From NCBI RefSeq assembly GCF_947072515.1, contig NZ_CAMTIG010000023.1, positions 1-55,838 on the forward strand: a stretch of 55,838 nt of DNA. Reading direction: 5' to 3'. How positions within the stretch are numbered: the first letter of the stretch is position 1; every line of letters begins with the position of its first letter. The notes beneath the pieces are model-generated. The model saw nothing but the letters and a program-made list of their open reading frames with translations, did no database searches and was not told the origin of the DNA. The translations under genes and the position numbers were made by a program. The stretch is from an uncultured Clostridium sp. (GTDB lineage: Bacteria > Bacillota > Clostridia > Clostridiales > Clostridiaceae). This document shows, in pieces, positions 38,612 through 45,589 of the stretch.

Positions 38612-38641
38612 TTGACATTGACATAAAGTGTCAATTATAAT
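38612..38641 (+). promoter_or_regulatory. Prophage early (lytic) promoter with an operator in its spacer
   Basis: TTGACA (38612-38617), an 18-bp spacer and TATAAT (38636-38641) form a consensus promoter. The palindrome ATTGACATAAAGTGTCAAT (38617-38635, 7-bp arms) fills the spacer exactly. A second half site AAGTGTCA lies at 38575-38582. The repressor at 38094-38474 is the likely ligand. Confidence 0.78.
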
Positions 38642-38653
38642 ATAAACATAAAC

Positions 38654-38668
38654 TGACTTAAAAAGTCA
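38654..38668 (+). promoter_or_regulatory. Operator-like palindrome, copy 1 (before the Cro-like gene)
   Basis: TGACTTAAAAAGTCA is a perfect inverted repeat just after the early transcription start and before the ribosome binding site of the HTH gene at 38685. The same 16-mer CTGACTTAAAAAGTCA recurs at the end of that gene. Confidence 0.65.
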
Positions 38669-38684
38669 TTAAGGGGGTAAATAA

Positions 38685-38882
38685 ATGAGTAATTTAATCA
38701 AGGGAATAAGAATGATGCGAGGGTTAACACAACAAGAGGTTGCCGAAAAAATAGGAATGTCGCTCAGAACTTTTGGTAGAAAGGAGGCTAATCCAGATAC
38801 ATTTACAGTAGGAGAATTAAAAGAATTAGCAAAATTATTTGAAGTAAAAGAGGAAAAATTTTTTCAAGAAAAACTGACTTAA
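38685..38882 (+). CDS. Small HTH protein, Cro-like
   Basis: The 65-residue protein is little more than one XRE-type helix-turn-helix (GIRMMRGLTQQEVAEKIGMS, then LRTFGRKEANPDTFTVGELK). It is the first gene of the early operon, opposite the CI-like repressor, so Cro is the natural parallel. GGGGG stands in the leader as ribosome binding site. Identical palindromes lie directly before the gene and across its stop codon, a layout that suggests self-control. Confidence 0.85.
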   Translation: MSNLIKGIRMMRGLTQQEVAEKIGMSLRTFGRKEANPDTFTVGELKELAKLFEVKEEKFFQEKLT

Positions 38883-38890
38883 AAAGTCAG
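38874..38890 (+). promoter_or_regulatory. Operator-like palindrome, copy 2 (across the stop codon)
   Basis: CTGACTTAAAAAGTCAG includes the stop codon of the Cro-like gene and is followed by AAGGAGG of the next gene. In RNA it would be a 7-bp stem with a three-base loop. Confidence 0.65.
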
Positions 38891-38903
38891 CAAGGAGGAA
38901 ACT

Positions 38904-39119
38904 ATGGATGAAAGTATAGGATATTTAATAAAAATCAGAAGAATAAAAATGAGATTATCAAATAGAGAGTTAAGTGCTTTATCTCAAGTAAGTAGAGGAT
39001 ATATAAGTGAATTAGAAGAGGATAAATATGATAATCCTAGTTTAAAGGTTATTTGCAGTTTAGCAAAGGCGTTAAACTGTACACCTAATGATTTAATACC
39101 TAAAAATATGTACACATAG
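38904..39119 (+). CDS. Small XRE-family HTH protein
   Basis: A 71-residue single-domain protein with a clear helix-turn-helix (LIKIRRIKMRLSNRELSALS, then VSRGYISELEEDKYDNPSLK) and the family tail ALNCTPNDLI. AAGGAGG precedes its ATG. It is the second of two consecutive small DNA-binding proteins in the early operon; target unknown. Confidence 0.85.
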   Translation: MDESIGYLIKIRRIKMRLSNRELSALSQVSRGYISELEEDKYDNPSLKVICSLAKALNCTPNDLIPKNMYT

Positions 39120-39139
39120 AAAAAGGGAGTTGAGAATTT

Positions 39140-39343
39140 ATGCAATTGTTAATGGTTACGGAAGTTGCAAAAATATTGAGAGTTAGTAGAAGTGATGTTT
39201 ATACATTAATTAAGAATGGGCATTTAGGAGCAATGAAGCTTGGAAGTTTAAAGGTTCCTGAAAGTGAAGTGCAAAGATTTATTGAAACTAATATAGGAAA
39301 TAAATTTATAGACTTTGAAGAAGTTGAAGAAATGATTGTATAG
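39140..39343 (+). CDS. Excisionase-family (HTH_17) DNA-binding protein
   Basis: The 67-residue protein has the MerR/excisionase-like winged helix: LMVTEVAKILRVSRSDVYTL, then IKNGHLGAMKLGSLKVPESE. Such proteins can direct excision with the integrase or act as regulators. It is placed in the early operon, away from int, so either role is possible. Confidence 0.82.
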   Translation: MQLLMVTEVAKILRVSRSDVYTLIKNGHLGAMKLGSLKVPESEVQRFIETNIGNKFIDFEEVEEMIV

Positions 39344-39356
39344 GAGGAAGATGTGA

Positions 39357-39611
39357 ATGAATAAAAAGAAAGTTATTGATAGATTGAAAAGTGGGAGATT
39401 TTGTTACAGTTTTAAGAGCTTATTTATAATTTCAAATATTACAGAGGTTTTTGAAAATAAAAAAATAGTGGGAATTCAATTTGAAGCTGGGGATGTGGAA
39501 GTTGAGAGCGAAAATATTAAGCTTGTAGAAGAAGAAAAAAATTATGAGTGGCGATATGAACTTATAGATAAAAAAGGGGAACACTTAGGATATATAATTC
39601 CAAAGGAATAA
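39357..39611 (+). CDS. Unknown early phage protein (84 residues)
   Basis: The product is not recognised. It is rich in beta-strand-forming residues, with Glu-rich strands (VEVESENIKLVEEEKN) and a C-terminal block YELIDKKGEHLGYIIPKE. AGGAGG precedes the start. A terminator-like hairpin follows its stop, so it probably ends the first early transcript. Confidence 0.7.
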   Translation: MNKKKVIDRLKSGRFCYSFKSLFIISNITEVFENKKIVGIQFEAGDVEVESENIKLVEEEKNYEWRYELIDKKGEHLGYIIPKE

Positions 39612-39614
39612 TAT

Positions 39615-39648
39615 AAAAATTATGAGGAGTAAAATCCTTATAATTTTT
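39615..39648 (+). terminator. Intrinsic terminator in the early region
   Basis: AAAAATTAT-G-AGGA pairs with TCCT-T-ATAATTTTT over 14 positions with one G-U and a six-base loop, ending in T residues. Confidence 0.78.
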
Positions 39649-39740
39649 CTATTAGAGAAGGTGAACAAGCTTTACTTAATATATAATATGAAATTTATTT
39701 ATTATATAGAACATGAAAATAAATTAAAAGGAGTTTTGAA

Positions 39741-39908
39741 ATGAATAAATTAGGGATGAGTATAGGGAAACCAGTTATTATAATATGTCTTTTATTTTGC
39801 TTGGTAAATGGAGTAATGAAAGTATCAAATAAAAAGAAAGGAAGTTGGAGCGATGTAGTAGTTAGTATTTTAAGTGCTACAAGCTTAATATTTGCAGCAT
39901 GGATTTAA
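39741..39908 (+). CDS. Small hydrophobic membrane protein (55 residues)
   Basis: The frame starts MNKLGMSIGKPVIIICLLFC after AAAAGGAG (39728-39735) and ends in VVVSILSATSLIFAAWI. Two hydrophobic stretches flank a basic turn (SNKKKGSW), typical of a two-helix membrane peptide. Its 3' end overlaps the next ORF by ten bases. Phage membrane peptides of this size include superinfection-exclusion proteins and type I toxins; neither can be assigned from sequence. Confidence 0.6.
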   Translation: MNKLGMSIGKPVIIICLLFCLVNGVMKVSNKKKGSWSDVVVSILSATSLIFAAWI

Positions 39909-40090
39909 AAGAAATTGAAACAAAGGAACTTGTAAATGAATTAAGAATGAGAGAGCAAGTAAAGAGTTCTGTAGTTACTAGAGAAGAGAGTGCAAAAATA
40001 ATTATTTCAGGTCATGGTGGGAGTAGAGAAAGATATATAAGATTTACTGGACCTGGAATAGTTATACAAGTAGAAAAACTAAAGCTGTAA
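39899..40090 (+). CDS. Unknown small protein translated from an overlapping start
   Basis: The 63-residue product (start MDLKEIETKELVNELRMREQ) has an acidic helix and a basic, beta-like C-terminus (GHGGSRERYIRFTGPGIVIQ). The ATG overlaps the end of the previous membrane-protein gene and has no ribosome binding site of its own, so expression should depend on coupling. No family is recognised. Confidence 0.55.
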   Translation: MDLKEIETKELVNELRMREQVKSSVVTREESAKIIISGHGGSRERYIRFTGPGIVIQVEKLKL

Positions 40091-40096
40091 AATAGG

Positions 40097-40113
40097 ACAA
40101 GCTATAAGCTTGT
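40097..40113. repeat. Perfect 17-bp palindrome
   Basis: ACAAGCT-ATA-AGCTTGT lies just after the preceding stop codon and has no T-run. It starts a 320-bp stretch without a supported protein gene that also contains a structured minus-strand unit and a plus-strand terminator. Confidence 0.5.
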
Positions 40114-40184
40114 TGGAGCATATGAAAGTGTGTTGCAATAAACTTATAGATTGAAAGGAGCTTTAAAGGGGTATTTTAACAAAA

Positions 40185-40262
40185 GAAAAAACACATTGTT
40201 TACAATCTTGCCGGATCAAACAATGTGCTCTATATCTTATAGCGATTTATTTCGTTGTCTTT
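40185..40262 (-). ncRNA. Candidate minus-strand small RNA with own promoter and terminator
   Basis: On the minus strand TTGATT (40292-40297) and TAAAAT (40269-40274) are 17 bp apart, predicting a start near 40262. About 35 bases later comes a 10-bp stem CACATTGTTT / AAACAATGTG (loop of 16 bases with a small inner ATC/GAT pair) followed by TTTTTTCTTTT, a good intrinsic terminator. The result would be an RNA of about 78 bases without an obvious ORF, antisense to the 3' part of the plus-strand early transcript. Confidence 0.5.
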
Positions 40263-40285
40263 GTTTATATTTTACATAAATTCCA

Positions 40286-40317
40286 ATAGATAATCAAGTG
40301 TTATCTATAATTTTTTT
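40286..40317 (+). terminator. Intrinsic terminator upstream of the Rep-like gene
   Basis: ATAGATAA and TTATCTAT (40286-40293, 40301-40308) form a perfect stem with a seven-base loop followed by AA and seven T residues. It ends plus-strand transcripts from the small-ORF region and overlaps the promoter of the minus-strand RNA. Confidence 0.8.
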
Positions 40318-40412
40318 AGCCTTTTTAGTAAGGATTAGGAAGCTTGTATGTAGTATTAACAAGTGAGATATAGAAAGATAAATTCTTTATATATAAAGGG
40401 GTAGAAGGATTT

Positions 40413-41252
40413 ATGTTTTATAGAGAACAGAGATGGAGAAGTAGAAAAACTAAAAATTTAAAAGTTAAAGAAAGTATGGAATTTTTAGATGTAAGAATTT
40501 TTCCTATAAGTGCAAAAGAGAAAAAGAAAAGTAGGAAAGAAAAAACTAAAGTGTCCGAGCCAAAACAAAAAAAGCTAAATAATAAAAGGAGTATTGAGTG
40601 GCATAGAAAAATTATACATTCAAATTTTGATGAAAGTGATTATGTAATTCATGCAACTTTCAATAATAACAATAGACCTGACTCAAAAGAAGCAATAGAA
40701 AAAGAGTTTAAAAACTATATTGCAAGGATAAATAGAAGAAGAAAAAAGTTAGGACTTGGAAATACAAAATATGTTGCAGTTATAGAAGGAATAAAAGATA
40801 AAAGAAAAAAGGTCCACTTTCACATAATAATTGATGGAGATTTAGATAGAGATACTTTAGAAGAGTTATGGGGAAAAAGAGGTTATATAAATGTTGATAG
40901 ATTACAGATGAATGAAGAAGGTTTTACAGCATTGGTCAAATATATGGCAAAAGAAAAAGAAACAGAAGATATGAAATATAACAAAATGTGGAGAAGTTCA
41001 GTAGGACTTAAAAAACCTAAATTAGAAGTTTCAGATTGTAAGTATAACAAAAATAAAATGAGAAATATGTTAATGCAACAACCAAGCAGACAAGAGCTAG
41101 AAGTTATGTATCCAGGGTGGATATTAACGAACTATGAGATAAAGTACAACGAAGAGTATGGAAATATCTATATGGATATAAATATGAGAAGACATTGTAA
41201 AAATGAAAAAATACCAGGAACAAAAAATTATAAAATGAAAAGGAGAATTTGA
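40413..41252 (+). CDS. HUH-type rolling-circle Rep-like protein
   Basis: The 279-residue basic protein matches the pattern of G2P/ORF2-type replication proteins. A motif-1-like strand (DYVIHATFNNNNRPDSKEA) is followed by the metal-binding HxH at residues 135-137 (KVHFHIIIDGDL). Then come LEELWGKRGYINVDRL and a Tyr-x-x-Lys motif at 177-180 (ALVKYMAKE). HUH proteins nick DNA at an origin through that tyrosine. The N-terminal 60 residues are lysine-rich. It heads a group with PcfK-like, PcfJ-like and DUF3102 proteins. A start signal is weak: GGGGTAGAAGG precedes the ATG at a distance. Activity is inferred. Confidence 0.75.
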   Translation: MFYREQRWRSRKTKNLKVKESMEFLDVRIFPISAKEKKKSRKEKTKVSEPKQKKLNNKRSIEWHRKIIHSNFDESDYVIHATFNNNNRPDSKEAIEKEFKNYIARINRRRKKLGLGNTKYVAVIEGIKDKRKKVHFHIIIDGDLDRDTLEELWGKRGYINVDRLQMNEEGFTALVKYMAKEKETEDMKYNKMWRSSVGLKKPKLEVSDCKYNKNKMRNMLMQQPSRQELEVMYPGWILTNYEIKYNEEYGNIYMDINMRRHCKNEKIPGTKNYKMKRRI

Positions 41253-41253
41253 T

Positions 41254-41649
41254 ATGGAAGAGGCAATAAAAAAGATTAAAGAGGAAATGGAAAAGAATAA
41301 AAGAGATTTATTTGTATTGCAAACAGGTAATCATATTTTGTTACAAATAGAAACTAATGCAGTTGCAGCTAAAGAGATAGTAGAAGGTAAAAAGAGTATA
41401 GAGGGTGCTTTAAAATATTTAAGGAATGAAGCTAAGAAAAGAGCTAAAACAATGGATACATGTGTAATTATGACTGATGCCGAGGGATTTGGAATAATAA
41501 ATAAATACTTTGGATTTGAAGTGATACAACATGAATTTATTGAATTAGAAGAGGAAGAAATTAAAAGTAAAATAACACAAAAACAGAAAGAAGTTAAAAA
41601 AGAAATTAAAGAGATAGAATTTGAAACTGATTTAGAAAAGTATTTTTAG
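41254..41649 (+). CDS. PcfK/AcrIIA9-like protein
   Basis: The 131-residue protein contains AKEIVEGKKSIEGALKYLRN, then a short spacer and MTDAEGFGIINKYFGFE. This resembles the core pattern of PcfK proteins (a conserved Lys-rich turn, helix, then acidic-aromatic HYF-like end). The anti-CRISPR AcrIIA9 belongs to the same superfamily. The C-terminus is a charged coiled coil. It starts two bases after the Rep-like stop and precedes a PcfJ-like gene, the usual partner. The family call is moderate; anti-CRISPR activity is not shown. Confidence 0.6.
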   Translation: MEEAIKKIKEEMEKNKRDLFVLQTGNHILLQIETNAVAAKEIVEGKKSIEGALKYLRNEAKKRAKTMDTCVIMTDAEGFGIINKYFGFEVIQHEFIELEEEEIKSKITQKQKEVKKEIKEIEFETDLEKYF

Positions 41650-41662
41650 GAGGTATAGAATC

Positions 41663-43240
41663 ATGGAACAGTTTAAACATATTGATATAACTGTTACAGA
41701 AGAGATAAAAGAATATACAAATGATATTGTGTTAGATAATAAGGAATATTTAGTGGTAGAGAAAGTAAAAATTAAAGCACCTAATATATGTACAATTATG
41801 AAAAAGAATATTGAATATCAAGTAGCACATTGTACTAAATGTCACACTGAATATGAAATAGATCATGAAGTAATACACAATGAAAAAACATTATGCAAAG
41901 AATGTGGAGCGGTAGTTACAATTAAATTAAAAAGATATGGAAGAAAAGGATTGAAATATTCAGGGTTAGTTTATTCTTTTGAAAAATCAAAAATATCAAA
42001 TAAACATATAGTATGTAAAGCATATAGAATTGTTAGAGATGGATATGAAAATTATCAAGATGTAAAAACTGAATATAATTTTGAAGCAGGATATGTATTT
42101 GGACCTAACTTTAGCAAAATGTATGTAAGAAATTATAAGGGAGAAATCCAAAAAAGAGCAAGTATTTTTAATGTTGCCAAAATAATGGGATATTCATCAT
42201 ATGGGTGTTTTTATGGTGGATATGATGAATATGTGGATTGGAACAGTTATGAGAGAGCTATTAAGGGAACTATATATGAAGGGGCTAATATCGAGAAGGT
42301 AAATGAAATCGCAAAGTATGAAAATATGGATATAGCTTTAAAGATTTTATCAGCTTGCAGCTTAAATCCAATGATGGAGTCCATGGCAAAGATAGAATTA
42401 ATAGCATTATTAAAAGGATTCGTAAAGAAAGAAATTAATATAAAAAATTTAAATTGGAGAAAGAAAAGTATTCCTGAAATATTAGATTTAGATAAAAATG
42501 AATTAAGAGAATTTAGAAAATTAAAAGATAAAAGTGCTGAAGCTCTTATTTTATTTAAAAAAATAAGAAAAAGAAAATGTAATCTTACAATAGAGGAAAT
42601 GGATAATCTTATAAGAGAAATAAGTTGTGTAATGTATAAAGTAGATAGCATATTAGATATTGTTAATATTGGAACATGGTGGAGATATATCAATAAGCAA
42701 TATAAAAAGTATGAAGATTATGAAACTTTAAAAGAAGTGGCAGTAGCATTCGTTGATTATATAGATGAACTGAAAGTTTTAAAACAAGATATAAATAATA
42801 AAACTGTAATTTATCCAAAAAATTTAAAGGAATCACATATAAAAACTACAGTTCAAATTAAAATAAATAATGATCCTAGTATAAATGAAAAAATTAAGAA
42901 AAGGGTAAAAGAATTAGAAAATTATAAATTTGAATACAAAAACTTAGAAATAAGAGCAATAAAAGATATGTATGAAATTATTAGAGAGGGAAAAGAACTT
43001 GCACATTGTGTTGGTAGATATGCAGTAGATCATGCAAAGAAGAAAACAACTATTTTGGTGGTTAGAAGAAAAGAGAATATTGAAAAACCATACTATACAG
43101 TAGAAGTCAGAAAAGATGAAGTGATTCAATGCCAAGGAAAAGCACATTGTACACCAACAGAAGAGGTAAAAGAGTTTATGGAGATTTTTAAAAAAGAAAA
43201 ATTAGGAAATGTAAAAAATAAAAGGGTAAAGGTGGCATAA
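41663..43240 (+). CDS. PcfJ-like protein with zinc ribbon
   Basis: The 525-residue protein has an N-terminal zinc ribbon (Cys 57, 60, 78, 81: CTKC...CKEC), a long helical middle and a C-terminal PcfJ-like domain. The latter shows GKELAHCVGRYAVDHAKKKT, VVRRKENIEKPYYTVEV and VIQCQGKAHCTPTEEV, where PcfJ family members carry similar His-Cys and Q-x-x-G blocks. PcfJ was named on the Enterococcus conjugative plasmid pCF10; its biochemical role is unknown. Pairing with a PcfK-like gene strengthens the call. Confidence 0.75.
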   Translation: MEQFKHIDITVTEEIKEYTNDIVLDNKEYLVVEKVKIKAPNICTIMKKNIEYQVAHCTKCHTEYEIDHEVIHNEKTLCKECGAVVTIKLKRYGRKGLKYSGLVYSFEKSKISNKHIVCKAYRIVRDGYENYQDVKTEYNFEAGYVFGPNFSKMYVRNYKGEIQKRASIFNVAKIMGYSSYGCFYGGYDEYVDWNSYERAIKGTIYEGANIEKVNEIAKYENMDIALKILSACSLNPMMESMAKIELIALLKGFVKKEINIKNLNWRKKSIPEILDLDKNELREFRKLKDKSAEALILFKKIRKRKCNLTIEEMDNLIREISCVMYKVDSILDIVNIGTWWRYINKQYKKYEDYETLKEVAVAFVDYIDELKVLKQDINNKTVIYPKNLKESHIKTTVQIKINNDPSINEKIKKRVKELENYKFEYKNLEIRAIKDMYEIIREGKELAHCVGRYAVDHAKKKTTILVVRRKENIEKPYYTVEVRKDEVIQCQGKAHCTPTEEVKEFMEIFKKEKLGNVKNKRVKVA

Positions 43241-43243
43241 AAC

Positions 43244-44158
43244 ATGAGCAATGTATTAGTTCGAAATGAGCAACAAATAGCAGATGAAATTTTATATTAT
43301 GTAGATGATACAAGAAAAAGAATCATAACAAATGCAATAGAGATTGGAAGAAGACTTATAGAAGCTAAAGAGGTAGTGGGCCATGGAGATTGGGGAAGAT
43401 GGTTAGAAGAAAAAGTAAACTTCAAAAAATCAACAGCAAATAATTATATAAGGTTATTTAATGAATATGCAGCAGATCAATTAAATATATTGGGAGAAAA
43501 TATAAAGTTCCAAGCGTTTGGAAATATAAGTTATACTCAAGCATTAGAGTTGATTTCACTAGATGAAAATGAACGTCTTGAATTTGTTGAAAATCATGAT
43601 ATGGAGAGTATATCAACTAGAGAATTAAAAAAGGAGATAGCAGAACTTAAGAAAAAGAATAAAGAAAATATAAAAGCTATTAGAGAAGAGAATGAAGCTG
43701 AAAAGAAACAATTACAAGAAGAAAGAGATAAAGCCTGGTTAGAGATAGCATCTATAGCAGAGGATAAAAGAAATCTAGAAGAAAAAATAAATGAAGAGGC
43801 AGAGGATAAAGAAGAATTAGAGTTAAAGATTGTAGAATTAGAGAAAGAGATTGAAGAAACTAAAAATAGACCAGTAGGAATTGTAGAAGATAAAGAAAAG
43901 TTTGAAGAAGAGGCAAGAAAGAGAATAGTAGAACTAAAAAGAGAGAAGGAAGAAGCTTTAGGAAGATTAGAAGCAATGAAAACAGAGTCTAACGAATATA
44001 TAATTCAATATAAAATACATTTTGAAACAGTAGCAGCAGGATGTAAAAAAATGCTTGAAATGTTAGAAGGAATGAAAGTAAATGATGTTGATTATATAAA
44101 ATATAGACAAGCAGGACAGAATCTTTTAAATACAATGCTTAAAAGATTAGAATCATAG
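43244..44158 (+). CDS. DUF3102 coiled-coil protein
   Basis: Residues 1-110 form the DUF3102 domain (ADEILYYVDDTRKRIITNAI, then HGDWGRWLEEKVNFKKSTAN) known from Firmicute phages and plasmids. Residues 115-235 are a long charged coiled coil, and the end is helical. The N-terminal part looks like a ParB/KfrA-like DNA-binding helix bundle, so a DNA-binding or partition-like role is possible. It follows the PcfJ-like gene by three bases in the same operon. Confidence 0.8.
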   Translation: MSNVLVRNEQQIADEILYYVDDTRKRIITNAIEIGRRLIEAKEVVGHGDWGRWLEEKVNFKKSTANNYIRLFNEYAADQLNILGENIKFQAFGNISYTQALELISLDENERLEFVENHDMESISTRELKKEIAELKKKNKENIKAIREENEAEKKQLQEERDKAWLEIASIAEDKRNLEEKINEEAEDKEELELKIVELEKEIEETKNRPVGIVEDKEKFEEEARKRIVELKREKEEALGRLEAMKTESNEYIIQYKIHFETVAAGCKKMLEMLEGMKVNDVDYIKYRQAGQNLLNTMLKRLES

Positions 44159-44220
44159 ATTATGGAGGCGGTAAAGCCTTCATGAAACTTTGAAATTGTG
44201 AAGAAAAGGAGTGGAGGATT

Positions 44221-44406
44221 ATGAAAATAAATATCGGTGAAATATTAACAGTTGATGAAGCTATAGAGCATTGTAAAGAAGTTATTAATAATAATAGCGA
44301 TTGTCCTAAATGTATGAGAGAACACGGTATGTTATTGGTGTGGTTAGAAGAATTAAAAGAGTTAAGAAAATTCAAGAGTACAGTTGCTAGAGCATTCTTA
44401 AAATAG
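44221..44406 (+). CDS. Unknown small protein with CxxC
   Basis: The 61-residue product (start MKINIGEILTVDEAIEHCKE) is helical and has CPKC at residues 28-31. AAGGAGTGGAGG gives a strong ribosome binding site. No family recognised. It is the first of a run of short, tightly packed phage genes. Confidence 0.65.
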   Translation: MKINIGEILTVDEAIEHCKEVINNNSDCPKCMREHGMLLVWLEELKELRKFKSTVARAFLK

Positions 44407-44421
44407 ATAGGAGGAATTATA

Positions 44422-44682
44422 ATGACAAAAAATAAATTTTTAGATATTTTTGAAACTGCAATGGATATTGAAGATATAACACATATATCGGTTAAGGTAG
44501 TTCAACCAACTGGAGGGTATGAAGTTATAACTTTTGGGAGAGAGTTGTTTAAATCAAAACATGAGTATTATAAAAATGCCTATGATGATGATATGAAACT
44601 AAAAACATTTAATAAAATTGCAATTGCAGAGATAAATTTTAGCAATAATGTTATGTGGTTAGCATCTGAAATGTTTAGGTAA
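44422..44682 (+). CDS. Unknown small phage protein (86 residues)
   Basis: The product (start MTKNKFLDIFETAMDIEDIT) mixes a helix, two strands (ISVKVVQPTGGYEVITFG) and an acidic-aromatic segment (KHEYYKNAYDDD). AGGAGG precedes the ATG. No family recognised. Confidence 0.68.
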   Translation: MTKNKFLDIFETAMDIEDITHISVKVVQPTGGYEVITFGRELFKSKHEYYKNAYDDDMKLKTFNKIAIAEINFSNNVMWLASEMFR

Positions 44683-44686
44683 TACT

Positions 44687-44860
44687 ATGACAAGAGTTCA
44701 AATGGAAAATAAGTACAAGGTTCAAATATTTAAAGATTCATTCTTTGATAGTGGAGTTAAATATTGGGTAGCAATAGATGATAAAGGGTATTATTGTGAT
44801 GGATATACACTTAAAGAAATAGAAAAAAAGTTAATTAGAGATAATGCACAATACAAATAA
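44687..44860 (+). CDS. Unknown 57-residue protein
   Basis: A frame starting MTRVQMENKYKVQIFKDSFF begins five bases after the previous stop. A strand-turn pattern (VKYWVAIDDKGYYCDGYTLK) is followed by a basic helix, similar to single-domain phage proteins. The ribosome binding site is weak (TTTAGGT). No family recognised. Confidence 0.55.
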   Translation: MTRVQMENKYKVQIFKDSFFDSGVKYWVAIDDKGYYCDGYTLKEIEKKLIRDNAQYK

Positions 44861-44879
44861 ATTGTATGGAGGAAATAGG

Positions 44880-45122
44880 ATGTACTTTTATACATTAGTA
44901 GGCGCTGGAAAAGTAATAAGTAAAGAAAGTTCTGATAGAACTATTGAAATTTTAGAAGATAATAAAATTGAAATAAGCTGTATTGAAGATTGTGAAGAGT
45001 GTGGGATGTGGCTAGAAACAAAGGACGAGATGGAAATAGAAGAAGGCGAAATAGTGAGAAAAAATGAAATTTGCTATATGAGATTAGATAATAAATTGAT
45101 GAGATTCTATTTAAATTATTAA
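44880..45122 (+). CDS. Unknown small protein with CxxC (80 residues)
   Basis: ATG 44880 follows GGAGG; a longer reading from 44844 overlaps the previous gene and has no ribosome binding site. The product starts MYFYTLVGAGKVISKESSDR and carries CIEDCEECGMW, a possible metal or redox site, within a strongly acidic chain. No family recognised. Confidence 0.65.
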   Translation: MYFYTLVGAGKVISKESSDRTIEILEDNKIEISCIEDCEECGMWLETKDEMEIEEGEIVRKNEICYMRLDNKLMRFYLNY

Positions 45123-45151
45123 ATTTTGAAATAAAAGGGGAGAAAGTAACG

Positions 45152-45373
45152 ATGGGAAAATTATTAAAAGAAATATTAGAAAAAGAAAGTAGAAGAAGAC
45201 TAGTTATTAAAATAGTGAATGGAACTAGTTTAAACCAAAAAGAAGCGAAGGAATTAGTAACTAAAATACCAAGTGAAAAATTAGAGTTCTCAGAAGGAAT
45301 TTATACTGGGTATGGAATAGAGCAACTTCAAAGATATGTTAAATATGTATTTGGAGGTAAGGAGAATGTTTGA
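45152..45373 (+). CDS. Unknown small helical protein (73 residues)
   Basis: The product starts MGKLLKEILEKESRRRLVIK and looks all-helical with basic N-terminal and mixed C-terminal helices. AGGGGAGAAAG precedes the ATG. It overlaps the next gene by eight bases. No family recognised. Confidence 0.62.
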   Translation: MGKLLKEILEKESRRRLVIKIVNGTSLNQKEAKELVTKIPSEKLEFSEGIYTGYGIEQLQRYVKYVFGGKENV

Positions 45374-45575
45374 TATAAAGATAGGTGATAAATTAAGAAT
45401 AGATGAATTTAAAAGAGAAGGTATAAGAGTTGTTAATAGCAGTATAGGAAAAGTGATAAAAGAATATGATCATCATTTTAGCTTAAAAGGAGTTAATTAT
45501 ATATTTAGTATAAATAAAAACTCAATATTAGATAACAGCTTGCATGTAAGTAAGATAAGAACAAATTTAGTATAA
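45366..45575 (+). CDS. Unknown small beta-rich protein (69 residues)
   Basis: ATG 45366 follows GGAGGTAAGG; an upstream ATG at 45336 lies inside the previous gene without a good site. The product (MFDIKIGDKLRIDEFKREGI) has alternating strands, as in small SH3- or KOW-like folds, but no family is recognised. Confidence 0.6.
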   Translation: MFDIKIGDKLRIDEFKREGIRVVNSSIGKVIKEYDHHFSLKGVNYIFSINKNSILDNSLHVSKIRTNLV

Positions 45576-45589
45576 AGAGGTGTAGAAGG

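Noticed and set aside
40151..40279. 42-codon plus-strand frame starting TTG 40151 through the hairpin region
   Set aside because: No ribosome binding site before the start codon and cysteine/tyrosine-rich tail unlike a real protein; the RNA-level reading explains the region better.
42247..42693. 148-codon minus-strand frame inside the PcfJ-like gene
   Set aside because: Shadow of an AT-rich, lysine/isoleucine-rich gene; hydrophobic composition is an artefact of antisense reading.
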